Positions 25,524 through 34,855 of a stretch of 64,000 nucleotides of DNA are shown here, one piece after another. The first letter of the stretch is position 1. Each line of letters opens with the position of its first letter. The notes under the pieces are model-generated. The model had not been told where the DNA came from. It did no database searches and saw only the letters and a list, made by a program, of their open reading frames with translations. The stretch spans positions 1 to 64,000 of the forward strand of contig CAJUKU010000006.1 of the NCBI GenBank assembly GCA_910587425.1, read 5' to 3'. The DNA is from an uncultured Muribaculaceae bacterium (GTDB taxonomy: Bacteria > Bacteroidota > Bacteroidia > Bacteroidales > Muribaculaceae). Both the position numbers and the translations under genes were made by a program.

Positions 25524-26291
25524 TTACTTACGCAAGAATTTTCTCAGATATGAGATTGTCGGTTGTATAAGTGTCACAGTTTTGTATCCAATTGTTCTTT
25601 TAATTTTTTTGCGAAATTTTACCATCTTGGATTCCCAAGAGGCTGAATAATGATGGATAGTGCGTGAATTCTCCGTTAAATCAAGCACTAAGGTCGGAGA
25701 AAGAGGACAGAAATATTCCTTCGGATATATATTTATACCTTCAATTGTTTGAATATTAGGGGTGTTCTTTAACCCTGATTGGCATAATAACTCAGAGGTA
25801 TATTCAACAATGGTTTTCAAATTAGAGGCTCCGTCACAATCAAGGAACTCTAGTTTCTCATAAAATGACAGTATTTTTTTATAAAATGAATGCCTTGGAT
25901 ATGCAGCTATACCTAAACCTGGTGCAACACCTATTGAACTAGCATTATTATCAGGTATACTCATATTTTCGCATCCCATAAATGGACCATTTTCTATAAT
26001 ATCATATATTGGCTTAATGATTTCAACATCAGTGTCGAAATATATTCCGCCGTAGTTATATAGTATCCAAAAACGGGCATAATCGCTTACGAAAGCGTAT
26101 TTCCCAGCGCTATATGCTTGTGACGTGTAGGGTGTTATATTGACATCAAAATTAGTTTCATCCCATCTTTTTATTTCATAATCAGGTAGATATTTTTCCC
26201 ATGATGCAATACATTTTTCAGCAAGTGTTGGTAATGGCTTTTTACCAAACCAACAAAAATGAATAATCTTGGGTATTCTGGTATCTGTCAT
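25524..26291 (-). CDS. Glycosyltransferase, GT32/OCH1-like
   Basis: 255 residues. It opens with IPKIIHFCWFGKKPLP and has YAFVSDYARFWILYNYGGIYFDTDVEIIKP, which contains the metal-binding D-x-D of GT32-type (DXD, PF04488) transferases of polysaccharide loci. Cytoplasmic, adds one residue to the repeat unit. Forty bases separate it from wzy and ten from the preceding GT4 gene. Confidence 0.85.
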   Translation of the reverse strand: MTDTRIPKIIHFCWFGKKPLPTLAEKCIASWEKYLPDYEIKRWDETNFDVNITPYTSQAYSAGKYAFVSDYARFWILYNYGGIYFDTDVEIIKPIYDIIENGPFMGCENMSIPDNNASSIGVAPGLGIAAYPRHSFYKKILSFYEKLEFLDCDGASNLKTIVEYTSELLCQSGLKNTPNIQTIEGINIYPKEYFCPLSPTLVLDLTENSRTIHHYSASWESKMVKFRKKIKRTIGYKTVTLIQPTISYLRKFLRK

Positions 26292-26301
26292 ATTATATAG
26301 T

Positions 26302-27498
26302 TTATTTAGTATTGGATAATTTAGTGATTATAGATTGCCATTTTTCACATATCGCTATTGGTAGAAATCTTTTAGCACTATATAAAGCATTGTTAGCCAA
26401 AGCTGATAGTATATCTTTGTTCATCATTAAAAGTTTCAGTTTTTCTATGAAATCAGAATTGTCATCCTTCTGTATGATGTATCCATTTGTTTCATTATTA
26501 ATGATATCAGTAATTGCGGAGAAAGTGTTGAATACAATCGGCACAACTCCATATTGTAGAGATTCTACAAGTGTCATTGGGAACCCTTCGAAATCAGAAG
26601 TCATTATCGATATTGCCGCTTTTTCATAGAAAGGTCTTGGATCCTGATATCCGTGTAACTTGACGTTTGGTAAATTAAGCTCTTTAATCATAGAGTTATA
26701 AAACTCATAGTCAGGACCTGTACCAACTATATCTAGTCGCCAGTCGATGATTGAGTTTTGTCTAGTTACAATCTCCCATAATTTTATTGCTTTTGATATT
26801 TTTTTTTGTCGTTCATCCAAACGGCTTACAATTAATATTGACTTTTCTTTTTTGTTTAAATTTATTTTGGCTGATGAAAAGGGAGAAGCGTTTGGTATGG
26901 ATATGATTTTTTTTGCTATTTCTGGATTATGGTGTAGTCTGGCGTATTTAATCCAGTCGTCTTTGTACTGATCTGATAGTAAGACTATTCCATCTGCTTT
27001 TTTGCTAATACTACGGTAGAGTTTTCTGTATGTTGTATTTGTGATAGGATAGTATAACGGATAAAATACCAATTTGAAAATATCAGAAAAACGATGGCTC
27101 TGTTTTATTCTCCGATATAATTCACCGGCACTTATCTTAGCCTGTTCATATCTTCCAGGTGTGAAATGAAGAGCAAATATCTGTTTGCAGTTTAATTTGT
27201 ATGATGTCAATATTTTATGCAATTCTATTCCAAACCGAAAATCCCCTGCATTTATGATAACAGATATTTCATGTCTTTTTATAAATTCAACGAATTCAAG
27301 TATTTTCTTACTGGAGTTTGTGTACTTAAATTCCTCAATAAACGTATTACTTCGGATGCCATCTGCATCAATAGAATAAATAGAGAATGGTTTATGGTCA
27401 TAATACGTTTGCAATGTGTCAGCGACAAGTGAAGTTGTTCTTTCTGTTCCTCCGATCGTAGGAATACATTTGAAGTAGGTATAAAAAGCGATGTTCAT
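26302..27498 (-). CDS. Glycosyltransferase family 4
   Basis: 398 residues, GT-B fold. The N-terminal half starts MNIAFYTYFKCIPTIGGTER. The donor-binding half contains ILIVSRLDERQKKISKAI, KLHGYQDPRPFYEKAAI and SDFEGFPMTLVESLQYGVVPI, the EX7E-type motif. It starts inside the stop of the preceding gene by a four-base overlap. Sugar specificity cannot be told. Confidence 0.88.
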   Translation of the reverse strand: MNIAFYTYFKCIPTIGGTERTTSLVADTLQTYYDHKPFSIYSIDADGIRSNTFIEEFKYTNSSKKILEFVEFIKRHEISVIINAGDFRFGIELHKILTSYKLNCKQIFALHFTPGRYEQAKISAGELYRRIKQSHRFSDIFKLVFYPLYYPITNTTYRKLYRSISKKADGIVLLSDQYKDDWIKYARLHHNPEIAKKIISIPNASPFSSAKINLNKKEKSILIVSRLDERQKKISKAIKLWEIVTRQNSIIDWRLDIVGTGPDYEFYNSMIKELNLPNVKLHGYQDPRPFYEKAAISIMTSDFEGFPMTLVESLQYGVVPIVFNTFSAITDIINNETNGYIIQKDDNSDFIEKLKLLMMNKDILSALANNALYSAKRFLPIAICEKWQSIITKLSNTK

Positions 27499-28667
27499 AT
27501 ACTATTAAATTGTTTTGATAATTGCTTTTTGTTGCTGCTTATGGAATTTATAAGATCATTCAATATGTCGATATTACGCTTATTCTCAGTTACCGGAGAT
27601 GTCAGGTAGCTATAAATATATTGCAGCCTCTTGTCTTCTCTTATGGTTTTGAATTCAATATCTTCATATGGGGTATTATCTATGTTCTGAATTTTGCAAT
27701 CAAAGAAATCTGATAATGCGTTCAGACCATTTCTCATATTTGGACTTTTTAAATATTCATTATTTGAAAGTAACAATACCGGCTTGTTTTCTAATGAAAT
27801 CCATGAGAATGTATTACATACTTGTGCTATCACATATTTGGCTTCTTTTATTAATTCAAGAGTTTTATATTTAATGATTTCGCGGTTGCCGTATTCTTTT
27901 TTAGTGTAGTTAGACTTTGGGTGAGCGGCTATCACAACTGGTAATCCATATTGATGTTCGACATAATCGAAAAATCGTTTAAGTGAATTATGATATTCGT
28001 CAATATTTATGTTCAGTTTTATATTGTAGAAGTATTTGGCGTCAGGATGTAAACCATAGTATGTGTCTATAAAAACAATATGTTTAGGGGCATCTCGCTT
28101 AATATTGCGAGTTCTTATGTACTCGTCATAATCTGGATGGTTTATACAATCGGTACGGTTGGAATAGCATGAGGAGGATAGAAATCTATTGAAGCTGAAT
28201 TTAAGATGATATTTTATATAAATCGTGTATGACAATCTGTTAATTTTCCCTTTGATAAGCTTTAAGCCATTGCGCGATATCACTTTCTGCAGTCGTCTAA
28301 GAAATGATACTTTACTACTTCTGAGGTGTGTATTTGCATACATATCTATTCGAATGCATGTGCAATTCCACTTCTTGAAAAGGATGAATATTTGGTTGTT
28401 TTTCCAAGATGGATCAAAGTCAAATATGTAGATAGGGTCTATGGTATGATATGATGTTATAGACTGTCTTAACTCATCAAGGCTATTGTATTTAGTCAAA
28501 CAAGGGTGTGTTATCTCATCGCATAAATGTAATCCCGGATGAATTAGCCTTGAAAGATCCCAGAATGAAACATCATATCCGAAGTCAATATATTCCACCA
28601 AATATGTATCCCTCATTATTTGAGGTGTTAACGGGACTTGGCTTACGATTATGATTTTTGTTTTCAT
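27495..28667 (-). CDS. Unrecognised polysaccharide-locus protein, GT-B-like C-terminus
   Basis: 390 residues, no membrane segment or signal. I cannot assign a named family. The C-terminal third (PVVIAAHPKSNY, then LIKEAKYVIAQVCNTFSWISLENKPVLLL) resembles the donor-binding half of polysialyltransferase/CDP-glycerol transferase-like GT-B proteins: a His-Pro motif, then a Ser-containing loop and a hydrophobic strand. A transferase that handles a CMP-activated nonulosonic acid is plausible in an operon that makes CMP-pseudaminate, but this is inference. Coupled by four-base overlaps on both sides. Confidence 0.55.
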   Translation of the reverse strand: MKTKIIIVSQVPLTPQIMRDTYLVEYIDFGYDVSFWDLSRLIHPGLHLCDEITHPCLTKYNSLDELRQSITSYHTIDPIYIFDFDPSWKNNQIFILFKKWNCTCIRIDMYANTHLRSSKVSFLRRLQKVISRNGLKLIKGKINRLSYTIYIKYHLKFSFNRFLSSSCYSNRTDCINHPDYDEYIRTRNIKRDAPKHIVFIDTYYGLHPDAKYFYNIKLNINIDEYHNSLKRFFDYVEHQYGLPVVIAAHPKSNYTKKEYGNREIIKYKTLELIKEAKYVIAQVCNTFSWISLENKPVLLLSNNEYLKSPNMRNGLNALSDFFDCKIQNIDNTPYEDIEFKTIREDKRLQYIYSYLTSPVTENKRNIDILNDLINSISSNKKQLSKQFNSI

Positions 28668-29926
28668 TGTAGCACGCTATTGCAAGTTTTTTTAGATAGA
28701 TAATAGACAGATAAAGTCGTTAGTAAAGAAACCGACATAGATATATATGCAGTCCAAAGGATTGAATATTTGGTCAGTATTAAAGAAAGAATGCACTGAA
28801 TAATTGCGGTGGTAAACGTTATGTACATTAGCTGTTGTGTCTTCTTGTAAAAGAACAAGTAATTGACGAACAAAAGGTAAAGGCATTGGAAAAATGCTCC
28901 ACAACAAATAGGGAACAGAAGTGGCTTTGAGTTAGTGTATTTAGGTAAAACATATGGTATAAGTTCATATGACCCAATCCAAACAATTACAGAACATGCT
29001 AAAAATATGAAAAACATTAGTTTGGCGATGTGATTCAACGATTTACGTGCCTGATAGTACCCCTTGGTTAATGATTTATACATAAATACAGAATTATTGG
29101 CGTTAAATGCGGTACCAATAATTCCTATGATTGAGCCAAAATTTAAGGCGAAACTATATATTCCAACATCTGTTGAACTAAAATAGTAATTTATTATGTA
29201 TCTATCCATGCCTTGTTTCAACCAAAATGACAACATGTGTGGTACCAAAGGGATTCCAAAAATCAAGGTCTCCCAAACGATACTTTTTGAAATCTTTAAC
29301 TTTCGCAGGTATCCTCTTTTACATAGGAATATACCGCTGATCAGGAAGAAAATACTAGCTACGGTACCTTGTGCATATATTCTTCCAACCCAACCATAAT
29401 TTTCCCAAACGACCCAAACTAATGTAACTATGAAATTCAATATGACCATCGACATACTGAACAATCCATAGCTTATGGGTTTTTCTTCTAATCGCCAGAT
29501 GTCTAAATTAAGATTTGTTATGCATTGAAACCCACATATTATTAATGCTACCAAGAGATATGGTAAAGGAAGCCCGACAAGGCGAGATGATATTATAGGA
29601 AATCCCAACAAGATTATAGTAAAAACTATCAGGCAAACGATTATTGTCAGGATAGAAGTTAATATTACCTGGGATAGCTCAGTTCGATTTTTTTGAAAAA
29701 ATGCATTGCTAACGTATGATGTAGTACCCAGCGCGATTAAAATTGAGATTATCTGTACGAATGAATTATAAAGATTTAGATAACCATAGTCACTGGGAAG
29801 CAAATATTTTGCGAGTATTAGTATTAGGATGAAACTAATACCATTATTTGCAAAGGAAAATAAGGTGTAAAGAGCTCCGTTTTTCCAATTCGGATTTGAC
29901 CAAATTCTTTTTACGTCAAATGACAT
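28664..29926 (-). CDS. wzx: Wzx-type oligosaccharide flippase
   Basis: 420 residues with twelve or more membrane helices and the Polysacc_synt/MATE-like start (NGALYTLFSFANNGISFILILILAKYLLPSDYGYLNLYNS). Moves the undecaprenyl-linked repeat unit to the periplasmic side of the inner membrane. Together with wzy it identifies a Wzx/Wzy-dependent pathway. Thirteen bases downstream of the sialidase-like gene. Confidence 0.87.
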   Translation of the reverse strand: MSFDVKRIWSNPNWKNGALYTLFSFANNGISFILILILAKYLLPSDYGYLNLYNSFVQIISILIALGTTSYVSNAFFQKNRTELSQVILTSILTIIVCLIVFTIILLGFPIISSRLVGLPLPYLLVALIICGFQCITNLNLDIWRLEEKPISYGLFSMSMVILNFIVTLVWVVWENYGWVGRIYAQGTVASIFFLISGIFLCKRGYLRKLKISKSIVWETLIFGIPLVPHMLSFWLKQGMDRYIINYYFSSTDVGIYSFALNFGSIIGIIGTAFNANNSVFMYKSLTKGYYQARKSLNHIAKLMFFIFLACSVIVWIGSYELIPYVLPKYTNSKPLLFPICCGAFFQCLYLLFVNYLFFYKKTQQLMYITFTTAIIQCILSLILTKYSILWTAYISMSVSLLTTLSVYYLSKKTCNSVLQ

Positions 29927-29939
29927 ACGGAAGATCCGG

Positions 29940-31037
29940 TTAGTTTTTCAATTCATTTAATGATATTGTCGCAATAAAGATAGATATGCCGTTATGACTT
30001 GCACCGTAATATGTGATCCAAAGCTCATCATTATTCCGACATATGATGCCTGGATAAGCATCATCACCACCGACACTGGGTATTGCGACTGCAGGCATGA
30101 TATTATTGTTCTTATAAAAGAATAATGCAGTACCAAATGTGCTTCTGCCAGCTATAAATACATCATCATCTGCAGTTATTATAGCGGGGCAGTGGATCAG
30201 GTGGTTGGTCTCTTGCCATGTCCAGCTATCGTATGGCGGGGCTGAGTGACCGATGAATCCGTTTCCGCTCTGGGCGCGCATAACCATCAGCATATTGCCG
30301 TCGGGCAGTGGTTCTATGTCGGCTTCGTTTCCCATTGCTTCAAGCACAGTAACGATAGTGTAGTTTATACCGTCGGTGGATTTTACGAGCAATGGCAATT
30401 GATCTGTCTTGTATGCGACTCCATACGCTGTTCCGTCTACCCATTTTATGCGCCAGAGCCAGTAGTTTGACAAACGAGGGTTGTCCTCGATGTTGATGTT
30501 ACGGATGTTGCTGTTGTTGATTCTGCCGCGTTCAATCTCATCATCGGTCAGGAATTTGACGGCTGTCCATGGATAAGGTTCTTCAGGTGTGTCTTTCAAA
30601 TAACGACCGTACATTAGCATCAGGCGATTATCCGGAGTCACTGACAGTTTCGGATCCCGAAGGTCGTATTCTGATTCGCGTATTGTGCCGCAGTCATGCC
30701 AGTGCTCTCCGTCGGATGACTCCAGAAGCCGGATCACTCCGTGGTCTTCAATTCTCTCGGGGATATGTGCTTTGGCTTCTCGGAAGCAACAATAGAGCCT
30801 GCTGTTATACTCAATCAGATCTGTGAATGCGCAGTGGGGTGCCTTGTCCCAGATACATTGCGTATGCACTTGGTCAGAATTAAGATAGAGCGCAATGATA
30901 TCATTGTCCTGTTGGCATGATGTGCTTGAAAAGGACAGAACTACCGACATCATAATCCATGACAGAACATGCCGTAATCGGTGCTTAAGCATGTCTGTAC
31001 ATGGGAGTTCGTTACTGACAGCGATTGGTTGGGTCAT
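29940..31037 (-). CDS. Sialidase-superfamily lipoprotein
   Basis: 365 residues. A lipoprotein signal (hydrophobic stretch then SSTSCQQ, Cys41) follows a long pre-region, so Met16 (30992) may be the true start. The upstream Met overlaps the pseI stop by four bases. The beta-propeller has two Asp-box motifs (SSDGEHWHDC, STDGINYTIV), an arginine in CCFREAKAH suited to a carboxylate-binding triad, and LRDPKLSVTPDNRLMLMYG. It belongs to the broad exo-alpha-sialidase-like group, not all of which cleave sialic acid. Its coupling to pseI suggests that it acts on the pseudaminic-acid polymer made here (trimming, release or remodelling). That is inference. Confidence 0.72.
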   Translation of the reverse strand: MTQPIAVSNELPCTDMLKHRLRHVLSWIMMSVVLSFSSTSCQQDNDIIALYLNSDQVHTQCIWDKAPHCAFTDLIEYNSRLYCCFREAKAHIPERIEDHGVIRLLESSDGEHWHDCGTIRESEYDLRDPKLSVTPDNRLMLMYGRYLKDTPEEPYPWTAVKFLTDDEIERGRINNSNIRNINIEDNPRLSNYWLWRIKWVDGTAYGVAYKTDQLPLLVKSTDGINYTIVTVLEAMGNEADIEPLPDGNMLMVMRAQSGNGFIGHSAPPYDSWTWQETNHLIHCPAIITADDDVFIAGRSTFGTALFFYKNNNIMPAVAIPSVGGDDAYPGIICRNNDELWITYYGASHNGISIFIATISLNELKN

Positions 31038-32047
31038 TGGGGGAGGAGGTCGGTGAGGGTGAGGGGGGTGCCGAAGGGGAGGTGGCGGGCGGCGCGGCGT
31101 CCGAGCACTTCGTGGAGGTGGCGTGGATGGAGTCCGTTGCCGGGGCGGACGCAGCGTATGTTGTCGCGTGTCAGTGTGGCTCCTGCGGGGATGTCGGCGC
31201 TGACGTAGAGTGAGCGTCCGCTGAGGCGGGAGTGTTCAATCGCGGGTGTGAGCCGGAATTCGGGTGTGCCTAATGAGCTTTCGGCGTCGCGGATGTCGCG
31301 CACGAGCGTGGCGAATTCGTTGCGGTCCATGGAGAATCCGGAGTCGGGACCGCCGATGGAGCGGTCGAGGATGAAGTGTTTCTCTACGACGGTGGCTCCG
31401 AGTGCGACGGCTACCATGGGAACGGTGGATCCCATGGAGTGGTCGGAGAGACCGACGGGGCATGCGAAGCGTTGGCGCATGGCGGGGATCATCGAGAGGT
31501 TGGCGTCGGCTATCCGGGCGGGGTATTCGGAGGTGCATTTGAGGAGGGTGATGTCGTGGTTGCCGACGGCGTGGCAGGCGGCGATCGCTTCATCGATCTC
31601 CTGTTCGGTGGCTATGCCGGTGGAGATGATCATGGGTCTGCCTTTCGATGCGGCGTAGCTGATGAGCTCGGTGTCCATGATCTCGAAGGATGCTATCTTG
31701 TAGATGGGGTTGTCGAGGGATGCGAGCAGGTCGACGGCGGTGTTGTCGAACGGTGTGGAGAACATGACGACGCCTTCCTCGCGTGCGACATGAAACAGTT
31801 CTTCGTGCCATTCCCAGGGGGTGTAGGCTTCTTTGTAGAGGTCGTAGTAGGAGTATCCGTCCCAGAGTCCGCCGCGGATCAGGAAGTTTTCGTTGCGGCA
31901 GTCGAGTGTTATGGTGTCGGCTGTGTATGTCTGTATCTTTACGGCGTCGACTCCGATTGCTGCTGCGGCTTTGATGGATTCTACGGCTGTGGCGAGGTTG
32001 TGGTTGTGGTTGGCGGATAGTTCCGCGATTATGAAGGTGTGGCTCAT
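31034..32047 (-). CDS. pseI: Pseudaminic acid synthase
   Basis: 337 residues, NeuB superfamily. Condenses 6-deoxy-AltdiNAc with phosphoenolpyruvate to give pseudaminic acid. The N-terminal barrel has IAELSANHNHNL, VKIQTYTADTITLDC and GGLWDGYSYYDLY, which are PseI-type rather than sialic-acid NeuB. STGIAT and the metal-binding HFILDRSIGGPDSGFS follow. The C-terminal SAF domain (about 285-337) has GRSLYVSADIPAGATL and RPGNGLHPRHL. The stop of pseG and this start share one base (TAATG). The DNA is conspicuously GC-rich next to AT-rich pseG and wzx. Confidence 0.93.
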   Translation of the reverse strand: MSHTFIIAELSANHNHNLATAVESIKAAAAIGVDAVKIQTYTADTITLDCRNENFLIRGGLWDGYSYYDLYKEAYTPWEWHEELFHVAREEGVVMFSTPFDNTAVDLLASLDNPIYKIASFEIMDTELISYAASKGRPMIISTGIATEQEIDEAIAACHAVGNHDITLLKCTSEYPARIADANLSMIPAMRQRFACPVGLSDHSMGSTVPMVAVALGATVVEKHFILDRSIGGPDSGFSMDRNEFATLVRDIRDAESSLGTPEFRLTPAIEHSRLSGRSLYVSADIPAGATLTRDNIRCVRPGNGLHPRHLHEVLGRRAARHLPFGTPLTLTDLLPQ

Positions 32048-33042
32048 TATTGTGTCGATAGATCCTTGAACAGGTCTATTATTTTCTTTTTCTGTTTATT
32101 GAAATCAATGATTGCAGTAGGTACTGGTTTGTTATTTGTAATTATATCTCTTAAGCGATTTGTTATAGCTTCTTCATCATCAAGCAGACTCCCTAATCGG
32201 TAGAACATTTTGTGCGCTACGCCATATTCGTAAAATTCTTCCTGATTGTTGACATAATGACCGACGGCGACAGGCAATTTTCTTGAAAATGCCTCCATGC
32301 AGACGGTACTTGCCGGGAAAATACCGAAATCTGAACCGTCGAACAATTCAACTATCTGTTCTGCATTCAACCGTCGCTGTATAACAGCCATATTGGAGGA
32401 CTCTTTAGATACGGTCACTGTGTCTCCTGCCATAACATTGATTTGAGCGGATGGCAGGACGGCTTTGACAACCCGGATCATCTTATCGGTCAACTTAAAG
32501 GGATCCGCTCCTCCCATTGCAATCACCACACTGTTGATTGTGCTTGGTATGTTACGGATTATATTGGGTTTAAGAAACGGTTCCCTCAAGAATGCCCATT
32601 CAATCCCGCTGACGAACTTAGTGTAAGGTTCCAAAGAGAAATCCTCTCTTTTTAGAGGGCATGCTGTCATTAGCAGGTTGCAGACCATTTTACGGTCGTG
32701 CATGTCATCGATGCACACCAAGCGGCATCCTTTATCTTTGATTGCTCTCTGGTAGTCAGTAGTGTAGTAGTAGTTGTCAAGAACCACTATGTCTTCGGGT
32801 TGCAGGCTGTCAAGAAAATCTGCATTTGCTTCTTCAAGTGTCTCTCCTAAAGGGATATAATCACAAACTTTTGCTATTTCCTCAAATTGGTAGTCTGTGG
32901 GTAAGATATTGGTAGAATTGTATGTCGCGAAATGGCAGTCGAAATCATTCTTGAGATAGCCAGCCAAGGCAAGTGTACGGATGAAATGTCCGTATCCGGT
33001 TTCGCCACTGCCATCAGCTCTAAGTACAACCCGTTGTGTCAT
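32047..33042 (-). CDS. pseG: UDP-2,4-diacetamido-trideoxy-altropyranose hydrolase
   Basis: 331 residues, GT-B-like fold related to MurG. Removes UDP from the altropyranose intermediate of the pseudaminate route. RADGSGETGYGHFIR (7-21) is the PseG signature with the catalytic His at 19. VVLDNYYYTTDYQ, a glycine-rich VIAMGGADP and a C-terminal GSDFGIFPASTVCMEAF follow. It overlaps the ACP gene by four bases. Clearly more AT-rich than pseI. Confidence 0.92.
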   Translation of the reverse strand: MTQRVVLRADGSGETGYGHFIRTLALAGYLKNDFDCHFATYNSTNILPTDYQFEEIAKVCDYIPLGETLEEANADFLDSLQPEDIVVLDNYYYTTDYQRAIKDKGCRLVCIDDMHDRKMVCNLLMTACPLKREDFSLEPYTKFVSGIEWAFLREPFLKPNIIRNIPSTINSVVIAMGGADPFKLTDKMIRVVKAVLPSAQINVMAGDTVTVSKESSNMAVIQRRLNAEQIVELFDGSDFGIFPASTVCMEAFSRKLPVAVGHYVNNQEEFYEYGVAHKMFYRLGSLLDDEEAITNRLRDIITNNKPVPTAIIDFNKQKKKIIDLFKDLSTQ

Positions 33043-33263
33043 TTCCCTTGTTTCGCTGTAATCTGCTGTTTGATAGTGCTGAAGCTTTTCATTTCAGCAA
33101 TCTCTTCGGGCTCAAATTCCATGTCGAATGCGTCTTCAAGTTCAACTATGAGGTTGAGGTGATGAAGTGAATCCCACTTCTCACAGTTGCTTTGGCTGGT
33201 CATTGTTGTTATGTCGTCAGTATTGAATGCCGACTTCATTAATTCAATAATTTTCTCGTCCAT
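33039..33263 (-). CDS. Acyl carrier protein
   Basis: 74 residues, acidic and helical. The 4'-phosphopantetheine site is Ser32 in KWDSLHHLNLIVELE, a non-fatty-acid-type context typical of dedicated ACPs in secondary and surface-sugar loci. It sits two bases after fkbH and overlaps pseG, so it is locked into the Pse operon. Expected to carry the acyl group that FkbH loads. Confidence 0.9.
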   Translation of the reverse strand: MDEKIIELMKSAFNTDDITTMTSQSNCEKWDSLHHLNLIVELEDAFDMEFEPEEIAEMKSFSTIKQQITAKQGK

Positions 33264-33265
33264 GT

Positions 33266-34855
33266 TTATTTTGTAATATTGTAATATTCAGGAATAGGTA
33301 GCTTATTGTAAAGTTTAAGTTCATACTCTTTCTCTTTATCCGTCGATGATGTAAGGGTAAAACCGATCTTGTCATAAAAGTCAGCAACCTGACCATTTTT
33401 CTGAGTCTGTATATATTTGGCTTTGACTATACGAATGCCGCCATCATATAGGATATTAAGCACAGATTTTACAAAGGCTTTCTCAATCTCTTTGCCAAGA
33501 ATCCTACAGCTTAACAGAAGAGTGTCGATCTCTGCCGTTTCTCCCTCTTTGCGAACAATGATCTCGCCTGTGATGCCATTGTCGCCAAACCTGTCGCTTA
33601 CTGATATGCAAAAAACATCGTCACCTTTTTCTATAAAAGAGTTGATATCTGCTTCCGTGTATCTATGAGTCGTGAGGTTGAACTGGTTGGTTTTCTGAGT
33701 CATCTGGGCTATTCGGGGAGTGTTGAATTCGTTAGCCCCTATGATATCGATACGAATGTCAAGGCTCTTTATAAAATCGGTCAAATCTGTAAACTTTGAC
33801 TTCTCGGACGCTCTTTGAGCATTAGCTTTGTATTGTTCGGTTTTTTCCAAATCCTCACTTGTCAAACGATATGTGCGGAAATAATCGTTTACGAGCGATT
33901 TATAGAATTCCATCAGTCCGTATGGTCGTTTGGGGAAGTCCGGGACTGCTACAGTTGGAAGTTGTTGACGGACAAGTTCACGTTCAGTTGGGTTGTCATC
34001 GACAAAAACCATGCTGTCTATACCTATATTAAGTTCTGCGGCAAGTTCACGTATATTGTCGGCTTTATTTTGCCAGTTAATCCGGTACGCTGCAATATGC
34101 TTCGGCCCAAGTTTTACAAATGGGTTCTTTTCCCAGAGCTCCTTTACATCGGTCTCATTGTTCTTACTGCAAACAGTGAGGATAACGCCACTGTTGGCGA
34201 GGGACACAAGAGCTTCCTGAAAATACATGAAAGCATTACCAGGATAATCACCGTTCATCTTCACACCACTGATTCCATCTTCTCCTAGTATTCCACTCCA
34301 CAATGTGTTATCAAGGTCGAGTACCAGGCATTTTTTTCTTGGAAATGTCAGCTCGGAAATCTTTTTTCTCCACCAATCCTTAAAAGCAGGTGCGATGGAT
34401 GGACTGATTATCATTTGCGACATGAAATAGAATTTCCAGTTAATCCACGTGTCGGGATTGTGTAGTGAAAGAAATTCTCCAAAATCAATGACTCTCACAT
34501 TCGTTCTCTCCGATGCAATTTTCCATGCCAAATCGTTAACAGTCTTAATTGCTTTGTCAACTATCCGGTCTGTATCTGAGACAACGACCTTGAATAAATT
34601 TTCAAGTGTCAGTATATAAAAAGGTGTGGATGGCGGTATGGAATCGGCTACGAACTTCAACTTGTCGGCTATACCATTAATCTCTGCAATGGTCTGCTTA
34701 TTGTCAGTACCTATCGGTGCTATATAGAACCACAGATAGCTATCAGATTCGGGAATGTCTGATAAATTATCATATCCGGAGAACCGTACAGGCTCGTCAA
34801 ACAGATTCTCTATCGTATAATTGCGAAATACAAACATGCTATTATTTCTCAACAA
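33266..34855 (-). CDS. fkbH: FkbH-like HAD-IIIC enzyme with GNAT-like C-terminus
   Basis: 529 residues in three parts: an N-terminal SGNH/unknown region (1-165), a HAD-IIIC domain with the nucleophile motif VLDLDNTLW (Asp180, Asp182), VCSKN and MVFVDDNPTERE, and a C-terminal GNAT-like domain (about 360-525). Characterised FkbH proteins take 1,3-bisphosphoglycerate, remove phosphate and load a glyceryl group onto an ACP. The ACP gene two bases downstream fits exactly. Placed between pseH and pseG, it points to an acyl (perhaps D-glyceryl-derived) decoration on pseudaminate. Met7 (34837) is an alternative start that avoids the overlap with the VOC gene. Confidence 0.85.
   Translation of the reverse strand: MLRNNSMFVFRNYTIENLFDEPVRFSGYDNLSDIPESDSYLWFYIAPIGTDNKQTIAEINGIADKLKFVADSIPPSTPFYILTLENLFKVVVSDTDRIVDKAIKTVNDLAWKIASERTNVRVIDFGEFLSLHNPDTWINWKFYFMSQMIISPSIAPAFKDWWRKKISELTFPRKKCLVLDLDNTLWSGILGEDGISGVKMNGDYPGNAFMYFQEALVSLANSGVILTVCSKNNETDVKELWEKNPFVKLGPKHIAAYRINWQNKADNIRELAAELNIGIDSMVFVDDNPTERELVRQQLPTVAVPDFPKRPYGLMEFYKSLVNDYFRTYRLTSEDLEKTEQYKANAQRASEKSKFTDLTDFIKSLDIRIDIIGANEFNTPRIAQMTQKTNQFNLTTHRYTEADINSFIEKGDDVFCISVSDRFGDNGITGEIIVRKEGETAEIDTLLLSCRILGKEIEKAFVKSVLNILYDGGIRIVKAKYIQTQKNGQVADFYDKIGFTLTSSTDKEKEYELKLYNKLPIPEYYNITK

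Noticed and set aside
31376..32020. Plus-strand frame opposite pseI
   Set aside because: Gly/Val-rich mirror of a GC-rich gene with a firm assignment on the other strand.
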